A stretch of 9,037 nucleotides of DNA, from NCBI GenBank assembly GCA_024762375.1, contig JANTHQ010000051.1, positions 1 through 9,037 of the forward strand, given 5' to 3'. Below, one piece after another: positions 1 through 6,443 of the stretch; within the stretch, counting starts at the first letter, position 1; each line of letters begins with the position of its first letter. The DNA is from Anaerolineaceae bacterium (GTDB taxonomy: Bacteria; Chloroflexota; Anaerolineae; 4572-78). The notes beneath the pieces were generated by a model. It did no database searches, was not told where the DNA came from, and saw nothing but the letters and a program-made list of their open reading frames with translations. A program made the translations under genes and the position numbers.

Positions 1-1373
1 TGGCAACTCAACAAGTCGTGCCCGCGGTATGCCCGCAGTGTGGCACAAAATACACCGCACCAGCACTTTCTTTAATTGACGTAACCGACGACCCCGCGCT
101 GAAACAGGCTTTTATGCAGGGGCAGCTAAACGTCGCGCAATGCCCCAATTGTGGAGCAGTACATCCACTAGATGTGCCCATCCTTTACCATGATGCCGAA
201 AAAGAACTGGCACTGGTTTTTGTGCCCAACAGTATCGGCATTGCCCACACCGACGAACAAAAAGTCATCGGGCGGCTTACAACCCAGTTGATGAACTCGC
301 TGCCACCGGAAAAACGGAAAGGCTACCTTCTCAACCCGCGTATTTTCATTTCGATGGAGAATCTGTACAAAGCCATTCTCGCCGCCGATGGCATCACCGA
401 AGAAATGATTAACGCCCAGCAAGAAAAGGTAAAGTTGATAGACAAGCTGTTGAAAACGCAGGACGAAACTGAAATCAAACGGCTGATTGATGAAAATAAA
501 GACCAACTAGACTATCAATTTTTTGAAATTATCACCAGCCTGGCCCTACAAGCCCTGCAATCCGGTGATGAAATCAGCGGGCAAACACTGCTCGGATTTC
601 GGCAGTTTATTGCGCAAACGGCCGGTACGGGCAGCGAACATATCGCAGCCATTGACGAAAAAATCGGCTTGCGCGCCCTCAGCCCCGATGCATTGCTCGA
701 TTCGCTGCGCCAAGCCGACACAGACGACGAATTTACCGCGCTGGTCGCCAACGGAAAATCGCTGCTCACCTATGAATTTTTCCAATCGCTCACCCAAAAA
801 ATCGAAGCGGCTGCCGCAGCCGGAGACACCGCCGAAACCGATGCGCTGCAATCGTTGCGCGCCCGCATTTTAGAAACTTCGGCAAAATTAGACGACGAGG
901 CGCGTGCCGCGCTGGAAAATGCCGGCGAACTGCTGAAAAAACTATTCGAAGCCGAAGACCCGGATAAATTTATTGCAGAAAATTTAGAAAAATTCGATGA
1001 ACCTTTTTTGACCATTCTGGTCGCCAATATTCAAGAAGCGGAAAAAGCCGGTCGAAAAGATATGGTTCAAGTGTTGGGAGATTTGTATAACCGGTTGATG
1101 GGGGCGCTTCAAGCACAACTGCCGCCGGAAATGCGATTGCTCAACGAGTTGATTGCCGCCAACGCCGCCGACCGAATCGCCAAAAAACTGGATGAAAACA
1201 AAGAGTTGGTCACCCCGGCATTACTGGAACTGCTGGCCGCGCTCCGCACCGATATCATCACCCGCGGCGAAGGGGCGCTCATTCCGGTGCTGGACGAAAT
1301 TAAACGCCAAATCGAAGAACGGCTCAATGGCGGTCAGTCACCTGCCGGCGGACAAATTTTAATTGCCCATTAA
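1..1373 (+). CDS. CpXC-domain protein with C-terminal helical repeats (5' end one base outside window)
   Basis: A GTG start is possible at 18, but the frame stays open to the first base. The window begins TGGCAACTC, so a preceding A would give ATG-GCA-ACT and a 457-residue protein starting MATQQVV; I take that as the likely start. The N-terminus carries two CPxC pairs (C11/C14 and C48/C51 in that numbering), the zinc-ribbon layout of CpXC domains, followed by a mixed alpha/beta stretch to about residue 125. The remainder, about 148-443, is almost wholly helical and made of four degenerate repeats (listed separately). No signal peptide or membrane segment is visible, so it is probably cytoplasmic. 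It converges on the FHA regulator gene. CpXC is a domain of unknown function; zinc binding is inferred from the cysteines. No catalytic motif was recognised, and a scaffold or interaction role is only a guess. Confidence 0.85.
   Translation, partial: ATQQVVPAVCPQCGTKYTAPALSLIDVTDDPALKQAFMQGQLNVAQCPNCGAVHPLDVPILYHDAEKELALVFVPNSIGIAHTDEQKVIGRLTTQLMNSLPPEKRKGYLLNPRIFISMENLYKAILAADGITEEMINAQQEKVKLIDKLLKTQDETEIKRLIDENKDQLDYQFFEIITSLALQALQSGDEISGQTLLGFRQFIAQTAGTGSEHIAAIDEKIGLRALSPDALLDSLRQADTDDEFTALVANGKSLLTYEFFQSLTQKIEAAAAAGDTAETDALQSLRARILETSAKLDDEARAALENAGELLKKLFEAEDPDKFIAENLEKFDEPFLTILVANIQEAEKAGRKDMVQVLGDLYNRLMGALQAQLPPEMRLLNELIAANAADRIAKKLDENKELVTPALLELLAALRTDIITRGEGALIPVLDEIKRQIEERLNGGQSPAGGQILIAH
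441..1328 (+). repeat. Four degenerate helical repeats within the CpXC protein
   Basis: Read at the protein level, four units align around an acidic start, an N/K-rich turn, a hydrophobic helix (DYQFFEIITSLALQAL, TYEFFQSLTQKIEAAA, EPFLTILVANIQEAEK, TPALLELLAALRTDII), a glycine, and then exactly 15 residues to a closing hydrophobic residue (DEISGQTLLGFRQFI, DTAETDALQSLRARI, RKDMVQVLGDLYNRL, EGALIPVLDEIKRQI). The anchoring glycines are 86, 76 and 72 residues apart. The pattern resembles the helical repeats found next to CHAT proteases and in other bacterial signalling proteins, but that resemblance is from memory. The units are not obviously repeated at the DNA level, which points to an old duplication. 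Confidence 0.6.
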
Positions 1374-1380
1374 CCCTCGT
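1366..1380. repeat. Left 15-bp direct repeat at the stop codon of the CpXC gene
   Basis: CCCATTAACCCTCGT matches CCCATTAGCCCTCGT at 1565-1579 in 14 of 15 positions. It contains the TAA stop of the rightward gene. On the opposite strand it also still encodes the last residues and stop (E-G-stop) of the leftward FHA regulator. It may be a target-site duplication flanking the inverted-repeat element. Confidence 0.6.
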
Positions 1381-1558
1381 CTGAAAAAAGGTTGAATTTT
1401 CACCACAGAGGCGCAGAGAACCGGAGCATTTAAAGTTTTTGAGTTTTTGACTCAATTTACGCCGAAAATTGCAGATACCGCTGTATATCCGGCTCTCAAA
1501 CCTTATTTTTCTCTGCGGCTCCGTGTCTCTGTGCTTCATTTTCAGCCCCTTTTTGCAG
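1381..1558. repeat. Imperfect inverted-repeat (MITE-like) element between convergent genes
   Basis: The left arm, CACCACAGAGGCGCAGAGAA (1401-1420), is inverted near the right end, where the reverse complement of about 1510-1538 reads GCACAGAG, a 10-base insert (ACACGGAGCC) and GCAGAGAA. The similarity continues outward: CTGAAAAAAGG at 1381 resembles the inverted CTGCAAAAAGGGG ending at 1558. The centre is AT-rich and shows no gene. Accidental translations of the right arm include HRDTEPQRK, a peptide string I recall from spurious ORFs over dispersed 'CACAGAG' repeats in many bacterial genomes. It may be a non-autonomous mobile repeat, and its fold could also help to terminate both convergent genes. 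No transposase is present. Confidence 0.65.
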
Positions 1559-1564
1559 GGGAAT

Positions 1565-1579
1565 CCCATTAGCCCTCGT
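1565..1579. repeat. Right 15-bp direct repeat at the stop codon of the FHA regulator gene
   Basis: CCCATTAGCCCTCGT is the partner of the repeat at 1366-1380. It contains the leftward stop (TAA, read from TTA at 1569-1571). It also keeps a His codon and a TAG in the frame the rightward gene would have had. Six bases (1559-1564) separate it from the end of the inverted-repeat similarity, so the element boundary is not exact. Confidence 0.6.
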
Positions 1580-2222
1580 GGACAAAATGTTCCAGCCGGA
1601 ACCCGTGGCCGCGCACCGTGATGATATACTGGGTATCGGGGTCCAATTCTGCCAAACGCTCACGAAGGCGACGTGCCAACGCATCAATTGCCTGCTCCGA
1701 TACCCCTTCGGCGGCCTCATCGGCCCATACGCGCGTCACAATTTCTTCGCGGCTGACCACGCCCCCATCGTGCTCAAACAGCAGTTCTAACAGGGTGTAC
1801 TGAGCCAGCGAAAGGGGCGGGTTCACCTCTTCTCCGGCAACCCACACCCGCTTTGCCGCCCGATCCATTCGCAACAGAGGTCGGGGTTCGGCAAAACCGG
1901 CAAGTGGTGCAGTGGCATCGGCATCCACAAACACCATGCGGCAACTCAGCGCAATGCCGATTTGGTCGCCATCTTTGAGTGCCCGCGTATCGCCAATCAA
2001 TTGTTGCCCATTCAGAAATGTTCCGTTTTTGCTGTTCAAATCTACCAATTTATAGCCATCATCGGCGCGGATTATTTGAGCATGGTGGCGAGAAACTTGG
2101 CGGTCATTCACCACAATATCGCAGTCATTGCCCCGTCCGATGAGCGTGGTCGGTTTATCGAGTTCCCAATTTTTACGAGATGTGTCGCCTTCCAATACCA
2201 GCAAAATTGCATTTTCTTCCAT
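1569..2222 (-). CDS. FHA domain-winged helix transcriptional regulator
   Basis: 217 residues from the ATG at 2222. A TTG at 2243 would add seven residues, but it overlaps the AGGAGG ribosome binding site, so the ATG is preferred. Residues about 5-100 form an FHA domain, a phosphothreonine-peptide reader, with the conserved GR (29-30), SRHH (44-47) and SKNGTFLNG (64-72) motifs. Residues about 118-213 form an OmpR/PhoB-type winged helix: recognition-helix region VSEQAIDALARRLRERL and the C-terminal wing ITVRGHGFRLE. There is no receiver domain, so activity is probably set by binding a phosphorylated protein rather than by aspartate phosphorylation. It is divergent from a Ser/Thr kinase, which makes that kinase the obvious partner. 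The mycobacterial EmbR/PknH pair is a known analogue, although EmbR has its domains in a different order and an extra BTAD domain. Its DNA target is unknown; the shared promoter region is a natural candidate. Confidence 0.9.
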   Translation of the reverse strand: MEENAILLVLEGDTSRKNWELDKPTTLIGRGNDCDIVVNDRQVSRHHAQIIRADDGYKLVDLNSKNGTFLNGQQLIGDTRALKDGDQIGIALSCRMVFVDADATAPLAGFAEPRPLLRMDRAAKRVWVAGEEVNPPLSLAQYTLLELLFEHDGGVVSREEIVTRVWADEAAEGVSEQAIDALARRLRERLAELDPDTQYIITVRGHGFRLEHFVHEG

Positions 2223-2233
2223 AAGATTTCGTG

Positions 2234-2239
2234 CCTCCT
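2234..2239 (-). promoter_or_regulatory. Ribosome binding site of the FHA regulator
   Basis: AGGAGG on the minus strand lies 11 nt before the ATG at 2222. It overlaps the codons that an upstream TTG start (2243) would use, which supports the shorter protein. Confidence 0.7.
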
Positions 2240-2255
2240 GCAAATAATTTCAGAC

Positions 2256-2284
2256 TTGACATATAGACACAGTTGCATTAAAGT
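2256..2284 (+). promoter_or_regulatory. Sigma70-type promoter for the kinase gene
   Basis: TTGACA (2256-2261, perfect -35) is followed after 17 nt by TAAAGT (2279-2284, 4 of 6 matches to the -10 consensus). Transcription would start near 2291, giving a leader of about 40 nt before the ATG at 2330. It interlocks with a weaker candidate promoter on the other strand. Confidence 0.55.
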
Positions 2285-2287
2285 CCA
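2260..2287 (-). promoter_or_regulatory. Candidate promoter for the FHA regulator
   Basis: On the minus strand, TGGACT (2282-2287) and TATATG (2260-2265) are spaced by 16 nt, each matching the consensus at four of six positions. Its -10 overlaps the kinase -35 and its -35 overlaps the kinase -10, so the two promoters could compete. It is a weak match and tentative. Confidence 0.3.
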
Positions 2288-2329
2288 TGATATAGCAAAC
2301 TGGGTTTGGCTTGCACCACTCTGGCATTT

Positions 2330-3343
2330 ATGTTTGAACCACTATCACCCGATACCACCCTCTGGTCACGGTATCATATAAAAGAATTGGTCGCACGGGG
2401 CGGACAAGGCTCTATTTACAAGGCCGAAGACCTTCGGCTGGACGGGCGTCTGTGCGCAATAAAAGAAGTTGTGCCCGATATCGGCGCATCGAAGGAACAC
2501 CAAGAACAAACGCAATCGCAATTTCATCGCGAGGCGAGTATTTTGGCGCGCCTCGACCATCCCAATCTGCCCAAAGTATCCGATTTCTTCTTTTACAACG
2601 GCCGCGATTATCTGGTGATGGATTATGTGCCCGGCAAAGATTTGCGCCAAATCATCGAAGAGGCACGCGCCGAAAACCACTTCATCCCCGAAAAACAGGT
2701 GCTGGAATGGGCGGGTCAGATTTTAGATGCGCTAATTTATCTTCACAAGCAAACACCCCCAATTTTACACCGCGACATCAAACCCGCAAACATCAAACTC
2801 ACGCCCAATGGCCCCTTAAAACTGGTCGATTTTGGGCTGGTAAAAGTGATGGCGCCGGAAGACAACCGCACCATCACCGTTTTGCAGGGAAAAGGCACGG
2901 TGCAATATACACCAATGGAGCAATATGGCGGCGATACCGGACACACGGATGTGCGTTCGGATATTTATTCGCTGGGGGCGACACTGTTTCATCTGTTAAC
3001 GCTGCAACCGCCGCCCGAAGCGAAAGAACGGTTTTTGTACCCCAACAAAGCCATTTCACTGCGGGATATTAATCCTGCCATCACCCTTAAAACCGAGCAG
3101 GCAGTGGTACACGCACTGGCAATGCATCCCAACGACCGCCCCAAAGATGCCGAAACGTTTAAACGCGAGCTACTGGGCGATAGCATGTTTGTCGCAAATG
3201 GCGTTACCCCGCCATGGTGGGGTCGAGAGTTGCAAGCCGCGCTCAGCGAACATCGCACATTGCTGGCAATCGTCGGGCTGTTGTTTGCGCTGGCGGTCAT
3301 CATCACCACATTTGCCCCGCATTTACCCGCTTCTACGCCGTAA
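2330..3343 (+). CDS. Membrane-anchored Hanks-type Ser/Thr protein kinase
   Basis: 337 residues from the ATG at 2330. An in-frame TTG at 2306 would add eight residues; neither start has a clear ribosome binding site. The kinase motifs are complete: glycine-rich loop RGGQGSIYKA (23-32), ATP-binding K45 in AIKE, alpha-C glutamate E68, catalytic HRDIKPAN (147-154), DFG (167-169), GTVQYTPMEQYG in place of a classic APE segment (189-200), SDIYSLG (210-216) and the late arginine R270. It is an RD kinase with threonines at 181, 183 and 190 in the activation segment, so it should be active and autophosphorylating. A single membrane helix (about 309-328) lies almost at the C-terminus, leaving only about nine residues outside. 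It has no PASTA or other extracellular sensor domain, so its signal must be intracellular or come from a partner protein. It is divergent from the FHA regulator, its likely substrate or reader. Its last 21 bp overlap the end of the GH3-like gene. Confidence 0.92.
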   Translation: MFEPLSPDTTLWSRYHIKELVARGGQGSIYKAEDLRLDGRLCAIKEVVPDIGASKEHQEQTQSQFHREASILARLDHPNLPKVSDFFFYNGRDYLVMDYVPGKDLRQIIEEARAENHFIPEKQVLEWAGQILDALIYLHKQTPPILHRDIKPANIKLTPNGPLKLVDFGLVKVMAPEDNRTITVLQGKGTVQYTPMEQYGGDTGHTDVRSDIYSLGATLFHLLTLQPPPEAKERFLYPNKAISLRDINPAITLKTEQAVVHALAMHPNDRPKDAETFKRELLGDSMFVANGVTPPWWGRELQAALSEHRTLLAIVGLLFALAVIITTFAPHLPASTP

Positions 3344-6328
3344 ATCATCGGAATACCGCGTCCGCACGCGGCGCATTACCGCCATCCCCCCCCAACCCAA
3401 TACCGCAAACAGCAGCGAAATCAATGGCGTGAGCCAATGGGTATGGCTGTTTTGATGCACCCACGTCCCCAGTAATTTTACCTCAGCCAGCTGAACCGCA
3501 AAAATACCATACAGCACATATCCTGCCAGCCCGACGGCAACGGCTACCAGTGCCGGGTACAAACGGTCGGCAAGCGGCAATTGATGCGCGGTGAACCAGT
3601 GCACAATGACAAACCCCACGCCCAAAAGAACAATTATCGACAACAGCAAATCGCTGAAAACCAGTGTGGGTTGGCGGAATGTGTTTTCTGCACCGACAAC
3701 GGGTGTTTCGGTGGGCGACACCGTGACGGTGGGAACCGGCGTGCCGGTGGCTGTTGGGGTTAGCGTCGGTGTGGGCGATGGGGTTTCGGTAGGTGTGGGC
3801 GTGGCGGTTGCCGTTGGTGTTTCAATGGTGATGGTCGGGCCTTCGATGATGATTTTTCCGGAACGGTCTGCATCACCACTGGCGGCAGTTATTTCCAGCG
3901 TTCCTTCGCGGTCAACCGTGATGGTTGTTTGCGCCACACCGTTGACAGTCGGAACTGTGATGGGCGCTAATGCCAACCCCTCTTTGGAATAAGTGCGATT
4001 AAACGAAACCAATGTGTTGTCGGGCACGGGATTTCCGAGTTTATCCACAATGACCCCGGTTCGAATTACCAGCCGGTCTCCCACTTGAATGGACACGGCG
4101 ACCGGTTCCGGCGTACCCTCCGTCACCGATTCCACCGTCATCGTCGGCGATGGTGCGGCAGTGGCAGCTTCTTCCGGCGCAATCTCGGCATAATCGAGCA
4201 AAATTACCTGCTCTGGGTCAGGCTCCAACAGTTCCGGAATTTTATACTCCACCGCATCCACGCTGACCGGCGCATGCCCCTGCGGGCTAAATTCTTTAAA
4301 TAGCAACTGTGCAGCGGCTTCGATGTGCTGTGGCGTTTTGTTGAAAAAGCTGTAATATGCCGTTAAAATACTCACTTCGGTATTGTCCAAATATGTGGGG
4401 GCATCAAATGCCATCACGATGACTTTTTTGTCGCGCAGGTCGATGGTGTTTTGGCGCAAAAATGCTTTCACCGCCATCGAACTGGGATACTCGTCCGGCG
4501 CAACATCGAGCATGGCAAAGATTATCCAACTGGCCCCGCTCAATTGCTGTTGGATTTCCTCGTTGCGCTGCAGCGTTGTCTCATTGCCTGATAGCATATC
4601 CATCAACTCGGTAAACGAATAACTCTGTATCTGATCGGCTGCAATTTGGTCGCTGGCATCCGGGCCGTAGCGATCCAAAATAGCCGTGCGCAGCGCGTTG
4701 GGTGGCAACAGAAAAAATGGCGAGCAGGTATCGCAGCGCTGGGTTTGGCGGTCGTCCGTAAAAATCACGATTGACTCATCGCGCAGCGGCGGGCTGGGGA
4801 CGCGGTCGGCAAGTTCATTCACGTCCGGATAAATCAGCGTTACACCACTGCGCACAATGTCGAACAGTGTTTCGGGAGTCTCTGTCTGCGCCGAAAGTAT
4901 TTCCGGTGACGGTAAAACATCTTCCAGCCGAAAATCGGGGTAACGGGCGAGTTTTGCCTGCAAAATGCGGCGAACAGATGCATCCACCCGCTGTTGGAAC
5001 ACAGTATCGGTCGCATATTTATCGGCAAAAAACTCAATCGCCGACACAGTATATTCAAGTTGCGTTTGGTTGTCGAGCGTGCCGTCCGTATCGGCAAACA
5101 AAAGTATGTCACTACCCGCCAAAAATCCATCCAGAGCAATCCGCCGCACGGGAAAATTATTGAGGTTGACTTTATAGGTTTTTTGCACGGCAGGCACTTC
5201 CAACGGCGCACTGACGACCAATCCACCGGCGGCTCGCCACGGTGCAAGTGTATCTAAAATTTGTGGCAGATTTTGCGGGTCTAGGCTGATTGGCTTGGTT
5301 AAATCACGGATGTTTCCCTGCAACCCCCGATAGCGAATGTGCGCCGTCTGCAATCCATCGGTAATTTCGGCCGGGTCGGCGGCATCAACATTCGTCACCG
5401 CGAAAAACGGGAACAGTTCCACCAATTGCAACTGGCTGAGCAATTTCTGAATGGTGGGAATATCCTGATTGAGCGTTCGGTCGATGCTGCCCGCACCCGG
5501 AAAATGGTTGGCGATGGTCAGCACGCTATTTTTGCTACCGGTATGAATGCCGCGAATATATGCGCGTCCCATACGGCTCACCCAATATGGGTCGCCGCCG
5601 AAAGATAGCACGTTGGCAATTCCCTGCACTTCGGTGTTTGGTTTGTCCAGCACGTCCAGCACCGGCCCGAAGAGCATGTTGATGCCCATTGCTTGCAACT
5701 GTTGCCCCACAATTTCTCCAACCTGAAAGGCATTATCGGGGTTCCACGTTGCGCCGAGCGCCATGCCGCTGGGTACATCGGGCATTTCCGGCGAAAGGAA
5801 ACTGTATGGATAGCCGTCGCCACCGTTTTCCACCGCAATGAACAACGGAATGGGCACCGATGACCCGCCAACGATGGAAGATGTGGTAATCGGCACAGTT
5901 CCGGTAATATTTTCCGCCCCTGAAATTGCGGCGGGAATTTCGGCCGGCGGCACGGCTCGTTGTTGTTCGAACGCGAAGCTCTGCAACTGGCTTACCACAC
6001 TTTGCACCGCCTGACGGGGGTCTGTTTCGCCATCCGGCAGCGGTTTGTTTTGCGGCCGCAACCAAACGCCGCCGATGCGGTAATCTCGCACCAGTTGGGC
6101 AATGGTACTATCCGCAGAAACTTCGGTGCCGTTGTATGAAACGATGAACAATTGCCCCACCCGTTCTTCCGGCGAAAGGGACTCAAACAGGGCTTCAACC
6201 TCCGGCGAGAAGGTCGTTTCCGGCGCTTGTGCCCGCGCAGATTGTGCGGCGCTCCCCGAAATGACCATCAGCAGGCTATAAACTGCTATTAAATTGACAA
6301 TCCACCGGTGGGTTCGTTTTTTATGCAT
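3323..6328 (-). CDS. Exported GH3 (NagZ-like) protein, probably catalytically inactive, with Ig-like domain and C-terminal membrane helices
   Basis: 1001 residues. A signal peptide (basic MHKKRTHRW, hydrophobic core to about 25, likely cleavage at 28-35) leads to a GH3 barrel at about 40-465, recognised from LSPEERVGQLF, GGVWLRPQN, VPSGMALGATWNPD and NMLFGPVLDV. A GH3 C-terminal-like domain follows (about 485-695), then a bacterial Ig-like domain (about 744-830), a Pro/Thr stalk (831-880) and three membrane helices (about 889-910, 925-946 and 965-986) with a basic tail, RRVRTR, predicted inside. In NagZ enzymes the acid/base dyad lies in GHGDTxxDSH and the nucleophile in SDDL. Here the matching stretches read GAGSIDRTLN (278-287) and VVSAPLEV (371-378), so Asp/His become T285/N287 and the nucleophile becomes A374. 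A binding or sensing role is therefore more likely than hydrolysis. No clear ribosome binding site; a strong promoter lies just upstream. Confidence 0.85.
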   Translation of the reverse strand: MHKKRTHRWIVNLIAVYSLLMVISGSAAQSARAQAPETTFSPEVEALFESLSPEERVGQLFIVSYNGTEVSADSTIAQLVRDYRIGGVWLRPQNKPLPDGETDPRQAVQSVVSQLQSFAFEQQRAVPPAEIPAAISGAENITGTVPITTSSIVGGSSVPIPLFIAVENGGDGYPYSFLSPEMPDVPSGMALGATWNPDNAFQVGEIVGQQLQAMGINMLFGPVLDVLDKPNTEVQGIANVLSFGGDPYWVSRMGRAYIRGIHTGSKNSVLTIANHFPGAGSIDRTLNQDIPTIQKLLSQLQLVELFPFFAVTNVDAADPAEITDGLQTAHIRYRGLQGNIRDLTKPISLDPQNLPQILDTLAPWRAAGGLVVSAPLEVPAVQKTYKVNLNNFPVRRIALDGFLAGSDILLFADTDGTLDNQTQLEYTVSAIEFFADKYATDTVFQQRVDASVRRILQAKLARYPDFRLEDVLPSPEILSAQTETPETLFDIVRSGVTLIYPDVNELADRVPSPPLRDESIVIFTDDRQTQRCDTCSPFFLLPPNALRTAILDRYGPDASDQIAADQIQSYSFTELMDMLSGNETTLQRNEEIQQQLSGASWIIFAMLDVAPDEYPSSMAVKAFLRQNTIDLRDKKVIVMAFDAPTYLDNTEVSILTAYYSFFNKTPQHIEAAAQLLFKEFSPQGHAPVSVDAVEYKIPELLEPDPEQVILLDYAEIAPEEAATAAPSPTMTVESVTEGTPEPVAVSIQVGDRLVIRTGVIVDKLGNPVPDNTLVSFNRTYSKEGLALAPITVPTVNGVAQTTITVDREGTLEITAASGDADRSGKIIIEGPTITIETPTATATPTPTETPSPTPTLTPTATGTPVPTVTVSPTETPVVGAENTFRQPTLVFSDLLLSIIVLLGVGFVIVHWFTAHQLPLADRLYPALVAVAVGLAGYVLYGIFAVQLAEVKLLGTWVHQNSHTHWLTPLISLLFAVLGWGGMAVMRRVRTRYSDDLRRRSG
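3386..3393. repeat. Run of eight C (G8 in the coding strand) near the 3' end of the GH3-like gene
   Basis: The run encodes part of LGWGGMAV in the third membrane helix. Slippage would alter only the last part of that helix and the basic cytoplasmic tail. It could be a phase-variable tract, a sequencing-error hotspot, or chance. Confidence 0.5.
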
Positions 6329-6348
6329 AGTGTCAAATCTAATTGCTG

Positions 6349-6377
6349 TTGATACTTTACAGTATACTTTCTATAAT
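6349..6377 (+). promoter_or_regulatory. Strong rightward sigma70-type promoter facing the clpX 3' end
   Basis: TTGATA (6349-6354), a 17-nt spacer and TATAAT (6372-6377) give 11 of 12 consensus positions on the plus strand. Transcription would begin near 6384 and run into the hairpin at 6413-6443 and then antisense into clpX. No convincing protein gene lies downstream. It interlocks with the leftward promoter of the GH3-like gene, so only one of the two may be used, or both. Confidence 0.45.
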
Positions 6378-6389
6378 GAAATGCGTCAA
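6361..6389 (-). promoter_or_regulatory. Promoter of the GH3-like gene
   Basis: On the minus strand, TTGACG (6384-6389), a 17-nt spacer and TATACT (6361-6366) give 10 of 12 consensus positions. The predicted start near 6354 leaves a leader of about 26 nt before the ATG at 6328. It lies directly after the clpX terminator, which fits an independent transcription unit. Confidence 0.65.
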
Positions 6390-6412
6390 TTGATTTTTGC
6401 CGTGTTCTCAAA

Positions 6413-6443
6413 CCAAAAAGCGCCCCAAATTGAGGCGCTTTGG
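6413..6443 (-). terminator. Intrinsic terminator of the tig-clpP-clpX operon
   Basis: On the minus strand an 8-bp stem (AAAGCGCC pairing with GGCGCTTT, 6417-6424 with 6434-6441) closes a 9-nt loop. It is followed by a T-run, TTTTTGG, at the leftward exit, 19 nt after the clpX stop. Read rightward, the same hairpin is followed only by TTTGGT, so it would be a weaker terminator in that direction. Confidence 0.8.

Noticed and set aside
1546..1561. Small hairpin CCCCT/AGGGG as a terminator
   Set aside because: The stem is only 5 bp with no following T-run in either direction.
1324..1569. Leftward frame containing HRDTEPQRK and LRLCGE
   Set aside because: It is a spurious translation across the inverted-repeat element, not a gene.
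2261..2295. Repeated ATATAG (2261-2266 and 2290-2295) and AGAC (13 nt apart) as operator half-sites for the FHA regulator
   Set aside because: They are too short and could easily arise by chance in an AT-rich promoter.
3591..3992. Rightward frame rich in V-G-V-G repeats
   Set aside because: It is the antisense shadow of the Pro/Thr stalk and Ig-like domain of the GH3-like gene; the repetitive look comes from the stalk codons.
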